Origin: JBBKWG01 sp037968835
Lineage (GTDB): Bacteria > Pseudomonadota > Alphaproteobacteria > Rhodobacterales > Rhodobacteraceae
Reading direction: 5' to 3'
Assembly: GCA_037968835.1 (NCBI GenBank)
Contig: JBBKWG010000197.1
Span: 1 to 24,181 of the forward strand
Length of the DNA: 24,181 bases
Shown here: one piece after another, positions 15,496-22,231 of the stretch
Layout of the letters: every line of letters starts with the position of its first letter
Position numbering within the stretch: position 1 is the stretch's first letter
The notes under the pieces: model-generated
Told to the model about the DNA's origin: nothing
The model's input: the letters and a program-made list of their open reading frames with translations, nothing else
Databases searched by the model: none
Position numbers and translations under genes: made by a program

Positions 15496-15541
15496 TTGGG
15501 GTCTGAACCGCACTGACGATTTCATTTAAAGGAGAGTAACT

Positions 15542-15763
15542 TTGTTGAATAAAGACAACCTGTTTCGTGCGTCCAAGGTCGAAACTAAGGCCAGCAAAAC
15601 CACCAGCATCGCAATGGGCATCGTCGAGGCCGATGGACTTGCGAGAGATGAAAAGACCCAACGGCTACGCGCCGCCAGGGTCGAGCGCGATGCGTCGGAA
15701 AAGGCGCGGATTGCGGCGACCCCTAAAGACAAGCCTAAGTCGAAAAAGAAGCCGAAGACCTGA
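15542..15763 (+). CDS. Small basic conserved hypothetical protein
   Basis: This 73-residue protein is rich in Lys, Arg, Ala and Asp, helical in character, with no Cys, no signal peptide and a Lys-rich tail (KSKKKPKT). TTG 15542 is used as the start because AAAGGAG lies seven bases upstream; TTG at 15545 is an alternative, and no ATG is available near the RBS. Similar short proteins with an ETKA...ARDxKTxRLRxxR pattern are common hypotheticals in Alphaproteobacteria, as far as I recall. The function is unknown. The basic tail would allow nucleic-acid or ribosome contact, but that is only a guess. It stands alone between the nuclease-like gene and the converging BCCT gene. Confidence 0.6.
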   Translation: MLNKDNLFRASKVETKASKTTSIAMGIVEADGLARDEKTQRLRAARVERDASEKARIAATPKDKPKSKKKPKT

Positions 15764-15826
15764 GGGCTATATGAACGCGTCCCACGCACCATCCATGTAG
15801 CGCAGGAGACCGCAGCAAATTCCTGT

Positions 15827-15844
15827 CCGGTCGCCTGTGACCGG
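15827..15844. terminator. Hairpin between convergent genes
   Basis: A perfect 6-bp stem, CCGGTC / GACCGG, with a 6-base loop lies 63 bases after the small gene and beyond the stop of the BCCT gene on the other strand. It lacks a T-tract. Termination is suggested only by its position in a convergent gap. Confidence 0.3.
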
Positions 15845-15945
15845 CATCCAGACGTGCTTTTGAACTGAAGCCTCAGGTAGCAATTAACCTGCGAACACTC
15901 GTGTCGTTCCCTGACGGCCCAAGGCCCTGAAGGAGAAGCCTTTCG

Positions 15946-17580
15946 TCAAGCAGTTGCAGTTGCCTTGAGATAGCGTCGCATCCCGACGTAAAGGCTTACG
16001 CACATAGCCAACAGCACAAGCGTAAACGGAAAGCCCATCGACACTGCCATCGCCTGAAGCGCCGTAAGCGCGCTGCTGCCACCCACAAGCAGCAGCGTCG
16101 CGGCAACGACGCCTTCGAACGTGCACCAGAAAACCCGCTGCGAAACCGGCGCGTCGGTCTTGCCGCCTGCGGTGATCGTGTCGATCACAAGCGAACCGGA
16201 ATCCGACGACGTCACGAAGAAGACCAGCACCAGGATGATACCGAGGAACGAAGTGATCGCCGAGAGTGGCAGTTGATCGAGCATAACGAATAGCTTGAGC
16301 TCCTGCGCAACGTCGAGCACCGGCGCGCTGGCATCAGCCATCACCTGCGATACAGCGGTGCCACCGAATGCCCCCATCCAGACGATGCTGGCCAAGGTCG
16401 GGATAAGAATGACGCAGATCAGGAATTCCCGCACGGTCCTTCCCCGCGAAACCCGCGCGATGAACATGCCAACGAACGGTGACCACGAAATCCACCACGC
16501 CCAATAAAACGCGGTCCAGCCCTGCGAGAAGTTCGCGTCGTCGCGACCGAACGGATTGGAAAGCGGGATGATTTCCTTGGCGTAGGCGACACCACCGGCA
16601 AGTATGGTTTCCAGGATGACCATGGTCGGTCCGACGAAGATGATGAACAACAGCAAAAGGACGGCGAGGCCGATGTTGATCTCCGAAAGAAGCTTCACGC
16701 CGCCGTCGAGTCCCCGGATTACCGAAATGGTCGCCAATGCAGTGATGATCGCGATGAGCACGATCTTTGCGATATTGCCGGTGCCCCAGCCAAAGAGATA
16801 GTTGAACCCCGCGAGCGCCTGTTCGGTGCCGAATCCAAGCGACGTGGCAAGGCCGAAAAGCGTTGCAAACACCGCGAGGGTGTCGATGACATGCCCGGGC
16901 CAACCCCAGACCCGCTCGCCCAATAGTGGATAAAAGGCCGAGCGTAGCGTCAGCGGCAGGCCGTTGTTGAACGTGAAAAACGCCAGCGACAGAGCCACGA
17001 CAGCGTATATCGCCCAGGGATGCAGACCCCAGTGGAAGATCGTCGCGGCCATACCCAGATCGCGCGCGGCGGTAGCGTCGCCCGCGGCACCACCAAGTGG
17101 AGCCCAGTCGGTGCGCGCACCCTCTTCAAGTGCGGGACCGCCCACGGAAGACGCGAAATGCGACATCGGTTCAGAGACGCCGAAGAACATCAGGCCGATG
17201 CCCATGCCAGCCGCAAACAGCATCGCGAACCAACCGAGATAGCCATACTCCGGGCGCGCATCTATGCCACCAAGGCGAATTTTACCCATCGGCGACAGCA
17301 AGAGGAACAGGCTGAAAAGCACGAAAATATTCGCGGCGCTAAGGAAGAACCAGTCGAATGTCGACGTCAGGAACGGGCGCAACCACCCGAAGAATTCCGT
17401 CGCCGGTTCCTGCAACATTAGGGTGATCAGGACGAATGCCACGATAGCGATACTTGAAATCGCGAAGACCGGATTGTGGATATCAAGGCCGAATGGCGTG
17501 ACGTTGTCCTGCCCGATTTCATAATCGGATTCGACTGGGTGGGGCACATCGGCGCCCAGATCGTTCAGCGTATCGGTCAA
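15946..17580 (-). CDS. BCCT family betaine-type transporter
   Basis: This 544-residue protein with twelve expected membrane segments belongs to the betaine/choline/carnitine transporter family. GMGIGLMFFGVSEP lies at 125-138 and the family tryptophan-rich segment FYWAWWISWSPFVGMFIARVS at about 358-378. The glycine at the fifth position of GMGIG (Gly129), rather than the Asp of choline-type BetT carriers, points to betaine-like substrates and ion-coupled symport, as in BetP. The cytoplasmic C-terminal tail is only about ten residues, so no BetP-like osmosensing tail is present. TTG 17580 is the start, with AAGGAG correctly spaced. It lies downstream of ggpS on the same strand after 221 bases, and would import compatible solutes under salt stress. 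Confidence 0.9.
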   Translation of the reverse strand: MTDTLNDLGADVPHPVESDYEIGQDNVTPFGLDIHNPVFAISSIAIVAFVLITLMLQEPATEFFGWLRPFLTSTFDWFFLSAANIFVLFSLFLLLSPMGKIRLGGIDARPEYGYLGWFAMLFAAGMGIGLMFFGVSEPMSHFASSVGGPALEEGARTDWAPLGGAAGDATAARDLGMAATIFHWGLHPWAIYAVVALSLAFFTFNNGLPLTLRSAFYPLLGERVWGWPGHVIDTLAVFATLFGLATSLGFGTEQALAGFNYLFGWGTGNIAKIVLIAIITALATISVIRGLDGGVKLLSEINIGLAVLLLLFIIFVGPTMVILETILAGGVAYAKEIIPLSNPFGRDDANFSQGWTAFYWAWWISWSPFVGMFIARVSRGRTVREFLICVILIPTLASIVWMGAFGGTAVSQVMADASAPVLDVAQELKLFVMLDQLPLSAITSFLGIILVLVFFVTSSDSGSLVIDTITAGGKTDAPVSQRVFWCTFEGVVAATLLLVGGSSALTALQAMAVSMGFPFTLVLLAMCVSLYVGMRRYLKATATA

Positions 17581-17801
17581 AGACTCTCCTTCCAGAATTG
17601 ACGCGAGTCACTTCGACTCCATCGTCAAACCGGCGATTTCAGTGCATTCTTGACGGGATTACCGTTGGGGCAAGTTGTAGCAGGTCAGCGAAAAATTGCA
17701 AACATCGACCGCTCCTCGCGATGGCTTGAATCGCCAGTCGGCCGTCATGTCCGACTTTTTCAACCTGCCGACGCTTCAATCAGCCAAGCGGATGGGCCAC
17801 T
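17581..17801. other. Intergenic region between ggpS and the BCCT gene
   Basis: This 221-base gap between two minus-strand genes should contain the end of the ggp transcript and the promoter of the BCCT gene. The only striking element is a terminator-like hairpin oriented to the plus strand (17736-17760). No supported gene is present. Confidence 0.4.
17736..17760 (+). terminator. Rho-independent terminator-like hairpin on the plus strand
   Basis: AGTCGG and CCGACT form a perfect 6-bp stem with a 9-base loop. The stem is followed directly by a run of five T on the plus strand. No plus-strand gene precedes it, so it may end an unannotated antisense or small RNA, or be coincidental. Confidence 0.35.
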
Positions 17802-19310
17802 TCAGGCAAGCGCGTCTTCAGGCGATCTACGTCGTTCCGCTGCCTTTTCAAACGCGGTATTCTGGCTTTTGCCCCAAGCCGCGACCGAGTAGCGCCGCAC
17901 CGATTGACGCAACGCCGACATGCGTTCCCGGCGCTCGTCCTCTGGCATCTTAAGCGCTTGCAGGATCGCCTGCCCCATCGACCGATGCGAAAACGGGTTG
18001 GTGATGACTGCCGAGCTCAGTTCGACAGCCGCGCCCGCGAATTCCGACAACACGAGCACGCCGTCGCCATCGACGCGCGAGGCGACATACTCCTTGCACA
18101 CAAGGTTCATGCCGTCGGCCAGAGGCGTGATCCACGCCACATCCGCGACAAGGTAATACTTGATCAGATCGTCGAACGGGATCGCGCGTGAAATCAGCGC
18201 GATCGGCTGCCACTCCAAAGTCCCGAACCGCCCGTTGATACGGCCCGCCGCTTCTTCGATCGCCGCCTGCGTGTCGCCGTAGGCGGTCATGTTGCGGTTG
18301 GCGCTCGCCGATACGTGCATCAGGCGGACCTTGCCGCGCAGGTCTGGATTCTCGCTCAGCACGCGCTCGAAGCTTTGCATCTGCTCGACGCCGCCCTTGG
18401 TATAGTCGGTGCGCCCAACCGATAAGATCAGTTTCATATCGCCGAGGTCCCTGCGGATGGCGTCGGCATCTTTGCGAACGGTGGGATCTGTGGCGCGGTT
18501 TTCGATAAAGTCAGCGTCGACGCCGACCGACGATGAACTGATGGCGATCTGGCGATCCTCGAAAGCAATCAATGTCGGGGCGCTGCGCTCGCTAAGCGCC
18601 GTGCCTTCCGAAATCAGGTCGGGATCGACGTTCGCCCGTTCCAGCACGCTCACATCAAAAAGCGAGCGCGCGACCGACAGGAAATTGGCGGCATAGCGCG
18701 GAATGTGGAAACCGACGACATCGCAGGCCAGCAGGCTTTCGACGATTTCGCGGCGCCAGGGCAATACGTTGAACATATCGGCGGCCGGAAACGGTGTGTG
18801 ATGAAAAAACGAGATGACCACATCGGGGCGCATCTTCCGCAAATACCCCGGCACAAGCCACAGGTTATAGTCGTGAACCCAGACCCGCGCGCCGTGGCTG
18901 GCTTCGCGCGCGGCGGCCTCGGCAAACGCCCAGTTCACTTCGCGAAACGTCGGCCAGTCGACCGGATCGTAGTTATACTTGTCCTTGAAGCTGTGCAGGA
19001 TCGGCCAGAACGCCTCCTTCGACGAAGTATGATAGAAGCTGCTGACCTGTGCGGACGTCAGCGGCAGGCGCGACACCCTGTATTTGCCATAAGCGTCGTT
19101 GATCTCGACGACCTTCTCGAAATCCGGGTTCGCCGGATCCTCGGCCAGCTTCCACGCGATCCATGCGCCCGATTTCGCATTGGCGAAAAAGCTTTTCAGC
19201 GTCGGGACGATACCGTTCGGGCTGGAATTCTCGCGAAAGACGGTCTTGCCGTCCTCGATTGCCTCTTCATAGGGTTGACGGTGATAGACGATGACGAGGT
19301 CCGAAGACAT
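17802..19310 (-). CDS. ggpS: Glucosylglycerol-phosphate synthase
   Basis: This 502-residue retaining glycosyltransferase (GT20, trehalose-phosphate-synthase fold) would make glucosylglycerol-phosphate from ADP-glucose and glycerol-3-phosphate. It resembles GgpS rather than OtsA from the first strand on: LVIVYHRQPYEE, ENSSPNGIVPTLKSFF (27-42) and FYHTSSKEAFWPILHSF (92-108), all of which I associate with cyanobacterial and proteobacterial GgpS. Donor-site residues are visible at VHDYNLWLVP (145-154), FFHHTPFP (168-175), Arg300 and Lys305 (SVGRTDYTKGG), and DGMNLVCKEY (399-408). Start ATG 19310 directly follows the TGA of the HAD phosphatase gene, in the same frame, with AAAGGA nine bases upstream. 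The product protects against salt stress. Confidence 0.87.
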   Translation of the reverse strand: MSSDLVIVYHRQPYEEAIEDGKTVFRENSSPNGIVPTLKSFFANAKSGAWIAWKLAEDPANPDFEKVVEINDAYGKYRVSRLPLTSAQVSSFYHTSSKEAFWPILHSFKDKYNYDPVDWPTFREVNWAFAEAAAREASHGARVWVHDYNLWLVPGYLRKMRPDVVISFFHHTPFPAADMFNVLPWRREIVESLLACDVVGFHIPRYAANFLSVARSLFDVSVLERANVDPDLISEGTALSERSAPTLIAFEDRQIAISSSSVGVDADFIENRATDPTVRKDADAIRRDLGDMKLILSVGRTDYTKGGVEQMQSFERVLSENPDLRGKVRLMHVSASANRNMTAYGDTQAAIEEAAGRINGRFGTLEWQPIALISRAIPFDDLIKYYLVADVAWITPLADGMNLVCKEYVASRVDGDGVLVLSEFAGAAVELSSAVITNPFSHRSMGQAILQALKMPEDERRERMSALRQSVRRYSVAAWGKSQNTAFEKAAERRRSPEDALA

Positions 19311-20084
19311 TCAACTGATCCTTTCTTCCAGAGAGTGAAGATTGAAGGCAGCGATTGCCTCCGTGATTCCAGCCGCCCCGATGGCACGCGCGCGATGAAT
19401 CCTGTCGTCCTCGGGCAGCGCATCCAGAAGCGCCTGTTCCGAGCCTCCGACAGCAACCGCAGGGGTGCCCGCAAGCAGCAGCGACAAATCGTTCAGCGTG
19501 TCGCCGGCGGCAAGAACGCGGTCGCGCGAAACATTCATATTGTCCAGAAACCGCAGAAGCGACGGCCCCTTGCTGACACCCTTGGGCAGCACGTCGAAGT
19601 ATTGGTCATTCGAGATAAGCACATCCGCGCCCAGCGCATCTATCTTTCCCAGCGCGCTGTCGTCGAACGTGTGGGGATCGTAATCGTAACTGACACGGTA
19701 GCGGAACGCGGTCGGCTGCAACGTCAGGCCCGGGTGGCCGTCGAGCGTGCTGCGCACCACGTCGCCCTTGTCCTGCCAGAGCGCGGAAATCTCGGCTTCC
19801 AGCGCCACCATCGGTTTGATCGAACGGTTGGTGATTTCGGCGATGGTCGTGCCGACGTCACCGATAATGTATTCCGGCCACGGCACCTCATCGGTGTGGC
19901 AAAGCTGGCAGATGAATTCCAGGTCGCGACCCGTCACAAAGACAAGCCCGACAGTGGCGCGGTTTTCCTCGATCCAGCCGTAAAGCGCGCGCCTGTCATC
20001 GTCGCTGCCGCCAAGGAAAGTCCCGTCAAGGTCGGTGGCCAGCACCATTTTCCGCGCGGCGATCTTGGGAAATATGGGGGTCAT
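19311..20084 (-). CDS. HAD-IIB phosphatase, probable glucosylglycerol-phosphate phosphatase
   Basis: This 257-residue protein of the HAD superfamily (sucrose-phosphatase-like, Cof-type cap) has motif I DLDGTF (Asp18, Asp20), motif II FVTGR (49-53), motif III Lys172 in GVSKGPSLL, and motif IV GDTLND (194-199). It should dephosphorylate the GgpS product to free glucosylglycerol. In Azotobacter and Stenotrophomonas GgpPS, a HAD domain is fused in front of the synthase; here the same order is kept as two genes separated only by the stop codon. Start ATG 20084 has AAAGGA about ten bases upstream, embedded in a hairpin. An internal ATG at 20048, closer to the DxD motif, is an alternative. Mannosylglycerate-type substrates are less likely given the partner. 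Confidence 0.8.
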   Translation of the reverse strand: MTPIFPKIAARKMVLATDLDGTFLGGSDDDRRALYGWIEENRATVGLVFVTGRDLEFICQLCHTDEVPWPEYIIGDVGTTIAEITNRSIKPMVALEAEISALWQDKGDVVRSTLDGHPGLTLQPTAFRYRVSYDYDPHTFDDSALGKIDALGADVLISNDQYFDVLPKGVSKGPSLLRFLDNMNVSRDRVLAAGDTLNDLSLLLAGTPAVAVGGSEQALLDALPEDDRIHRARAIGAAGITEAIAAFNLHSLEERIS

Positions 20085-20090
20085 TGCGGA

Positions 20091-20111
20091 TCTGTCCTTT
20101 CGACGGACAGA
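20091..20111 (-). promoter_or_regulatory. Hairpin covering the ribosome-binding site of the ggp operon
   Basis: TCTGTCC (20091-20097) and GGACAGA (20105-20111) form a perfect 7-bp stem around a 7-base loop. On the minus-strand mRNA the 3' arm contains the GGA of the AAAGGA Shine-Dalgarno that serves the ATG at 20084. Folding would therefore limit ribosome access. A regulatory role is inferred from the geometry. Confidence 0.45.
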
Positions 20112-20374
20112 AAGCCCGCACCAATACTGCCGATTTGCCCGCTCGACAGGGCAGTTTCTCGAAACGCCGGAGTGGCGATTGACATGGTCATCTCGCTTCT
20201 CGATTCAGCTTTGTCATTGCAAAAGCGCATAAAAGGATCACCCCGCCGCTCGCGCGCCGATAGGGTCAGAATTCAATACTGGGTGTACTGTGAGAGGTAA
20301 CAGCCCTGTTCGTGAGTTCAACCCCCGATCGACCGATCGCGACGGTTTGCGCACGCAAAACAGGCGCTTTGCCC

Positions 20375-20396
20375 GGAAAATCCGCCTTTTCAGGCG
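20375..20396 (-). terminator. Possible terminator of the TPR-protein gene
   Basis: On the minus strand, about 50 bases after the TPR stop, CGCCT-GAAA-AGGCG forms a 5-bp stem closed by a GNRA-type GAAA loop (20396-20383), followed by GATTTTCC. The stem is short, so the call is tentative. Confidence 0.4.
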
Positions 20397-20445
20397 CGAT
20401 CCGACCCACAACTCAGCCGGCATGTCGCGAGCGCAATCGCCGCCG

Positions 20446-22092
20446 CTACGCCACCTTTGCAGCACTTCTGCAATAGCACGAGGCACGTATCGGAACGGTC
20501 GCGCGCGCCGCGGCCTGATCCAGCAGCAGTTTGATATGGAGAGCTTCTGTGTGCTCGCCCCGGCGAACCAGGCACTCGTGCAGGCCATGCAGGCTCCAGA
20601 CATTCCGCGGATGCTGGCAAGGGCGGGCAAGCGTTTTGTCCAGCCCAAGGTCCGCCCGGTAAACGGCTTCGGCCTCGTCAAACCTGCTGGCCTCCATCAG
20701 GAGCGCCCCGAGCGCATGACGCGAGGGCTGCATCCAGCCCCACGGCTCGTCATAGAGCAAATTGTCGTCGAGTTCGACGGAGCGCCGCAGATGATCGAGC
20801 CCTTCGTCGACGCGACCTGCCTTGAACGCAATCTCACCATCCATCATTGCCTCGCCGACAAGAAGCACGTCGATGGCGGTGTTGTTGAAGACCATCCAGT
20901 CGTCCGGAATGACCCCACGGGCTTTCAGCGCAAGGTCCCGTTCAGCCACGGCCTCGTCATGCCGCCCGAGATTTGACAGCGCCGTGGCACGCGCCTGATG
21001 CATGGCAGCCGTCGTATAAAGGTAAAGACTGCGGTCCTCCGGGAATGGCTCGACGAGTATTTCCTGCCATTGCCCGAAACGAACCATGACGTGGATTTTC
21101 TTGCCGTAAAAGCTTTCGAAAAGCTGCGGCATGAAACGCACGACCTCCTCGGGCAGCATCTCCATAAGCCGTTCTGACGCCGCAATCGCGATTTCCGGCT
21201 GGCCGAGGAACATGGCGCCATAGGCTTCGAAATGCACATTGTGAATGCGGTAGACGGTGTAGAAATTCTGTGCCCCGGCCACGGCTTCATACTTGTTATC
21301 AACTTCTGCCGCTTCGCGATTTCGCGCGACGACGTTGTGATACTCGCCACATAAAACGTCGATATGCGTCGCCATGTGAATAAGATGACCGCTGTCGGGC
21401 ACAAGACCCGTCAACCGGTCGCCATGCCTCAATGCCTTTTCCGGCGTCGGCGACATCTCCATCAGGTGGATATACATGTGCAGAAGACCCGGATGATCCC
21501 ACGCACCCGGCAATTTGTCGAAAGCGCGTTCCAGCGCCGCCTGCGCCTCAAGCGTGGAACTCCCGACCTTCGGACCACCTTCCTTCAGATCCCAAAGTTG
21601 CCAGGGCGTCCGGTTCATCAGCGCCTCGGCATAGAACGTGATTATGTCGAGATCGTCCGGATACGAGGCATAGACCTTTCGCATCGCATCTGCGAACGCA
21701 TCGTTCCAGGGACCGTAATCGTCGATAGCTGGATCCGTCGGATAGCGCCCGGCCAGAGCTTCGATCAGATCGTTCTCGACCGCCGTCAGATCGGCAGCGA
21801 GCGCCTGCGCGGCGGCAATCGCCTTGTGCGCCTTTGCAAGCGTGTCTACCCGCTCGTCCGCATCGAAAAACTCCCACGGCTTGTTGTAGTTCGGACCGAC
21901 GGCGTAGGCGAACCCCCAGAACGCGGCGCCACAGCCGGGATCGGCCGCCACAGCCTCCTCGAACGCCACAGCGGCGGCTTCGTGATTGTAGCTGAAAATC
22001 CAGACCAGCCCGCGGTCGAATGCCGCCTGCGCCTCGGAAGATACGGTGGTCACTGACCGGGTGTGTCGACCAAGGTCGAATTGAATACCCAT
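20446..22092 (-). CDS. Tetratricopeptide repeat protein
   Basis: This 548-residue, all-helical protein has repeated alanine-rich helix pairs typical of TPRs, for example EAAAVAFEEAVAADPG near the N-terminus and RFDEAEAVYRADLGLD near the C-terminus. The middle has the conserved HMYIHLMEM and HLIHMATHIDV segments (about residues 205-243). These mark a widespread family of soluble TPR proteins without an assigned function. There is no signal peptide or membrane helix. ATG 22092 (MGIQFDLG) is preferred to an in-frame TTG 21 bases upstream; the RBS is weak. The gene stands alone between the copper and compatible-solute blocks, so context gives no partner. A protein-interaction scaffold is the only safe statement. 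Confidence 0.75.
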   Translation of the reverse strand: MGIQFDLGRHTRSVTTVSSEAQAAFDRGLVWIFSYNHEAAAVAFEEAVAADPGCGAAFWGFAYAVGPNYNKPWEFFDADERVDTLAKAHKAIAAAQALAADLTAVENDLIEALAGRYPTDPAIDDYGPWNDAFADAMRKVYASYPDDLDIITFYAEALMNRTPWQLWDLKEGGPKVGSSTLEAQAALERAFDKLPGAWDHPGLLHMYIHLMEMSPTPEKALRHGDRLTGLVPDSGHLIHMATHIDVLCGEYHNVVARNREAAEVDNKYEAVAGAQNFYTVYRIHNVHFEAYGAMFLGQPEIAIAASERLMEMLPEEVVRFMPQLFESFYGKKIHVMVRFGQWQEILVEPFPEDRSLYLYTTAAMHQARATALSNLGRHDEAVAERDLALKARGVIPDDWMVFNNTAIDVLLVGEAMMDGEIAFKAGRVDEGLDHLRRSVELDDNLLYDEPWGWMQPSRHALGALLMEASRFDEAEAVYRADLGLDKTLARPCQHPRNVWSLHGLHECLVRRGEHTEALHIKLLLDQAAARATVPIRASCYCRSAAKVA

Positions 22093-22188
22093 ATCACGTA
22101 GCCCCGATGCCAATTGCCGCGCATTTGAACCATAGCATGGCAGGCTCGGAAAATCATCCGTCGTGGGCTTGAATCCGCAGCCTGCTGA

Positions 22189-22227
22189 AGGCGCAGCCAG
22201 GGACAGCTTCCGCCCCCGGCTGCGCCT
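22189..22227 (-). terminator. Strong stem-loop directly after the multicopper oxidase gene
   Basis: AGGCGCAGCC (22189-22198) and GGCTGCGCCT (22218-22227) form a perfect 10-bp stem with a 19-base loop that can pair further (GGG with CCC). It starts four bases past the TAG at 22234-22232. No clear T-tract follows, but position and strength fit a transcription end or 3' mRNA protector. Confidence 0.55.
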
Positions 22228-22231
22228 CTCA

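Larger units (their letters stand above)
15152..15541. other. 390-base non-coding stretch with promoter-like and hairpin elements
   Basis: No gene is supported here. Leftward it holds the upstream region of the nuclease-like gene. Within it are an imperfect G+C-rich hairpin (15233-15268), a promoter-like TTGTTG-17-TATATA (15324-15352, plus strand), a perfect 9-bp inverted repeat (15432-15456) and an 8-bp one (15455-15462 / 15488-15495). The last three would lie upstream of, or in the leader of, the small gene at 15542. No tRNA could be folded by eye. Confidence 0.45.
20085..20445. other. 361-base gap upstream of the ggp operon and after the TPR gene
   Basis: No gene is supported in either direction; the plus-strand frames crossing it are antisense continuations of ggpS/HAD and TPR coding sequence. 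It should contain the promoter for the HAD-ggpS pair, the RBS hairpin at 20091-20111, a short GTTTC-TC-GAAAC dyad near 20152-20163, and a weak terminator-like hairpin for the TPR gene (20383-20396). No tRNA was recognised. Confidence 0.45.

Noticed and set aside
17802..19310. Identification of the GT20 enzyme as trehalose-6-phosphate synthase (OtsA)
   Set aside because: The N-terminal YHRQPYEE, SSPNGIVPTLKSFF and FYHTSSKEAFWPILHSF segments fit GgpS better than OtsA, and the HAD partner in front matches the GgpPS arrangement; OtsA activity is not strictly excluded.
18705..20300. A 531-codon open frame on the plus strand opposite ggpS and the HAD gene
   Set aside because: It is antisense to two well-conserved enzymes, has no recognisable domain, and is the kind of long shadow frame expected in G+C-rich DNA with strong third-position bias.
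20260..20340. tRNA-like stretch with a TTCAAC-containing segment
   Set aside because: No acceptor stem, anticodon arm or proper T-arm could be paired by eye.
21364..22056. Plus-strand frame of 230 codons inside the TPR gene
   Set aside because: It is Arg/His-rich translation of the complementary strand of a clear TPR coding sequence; no RBS or family pattern.
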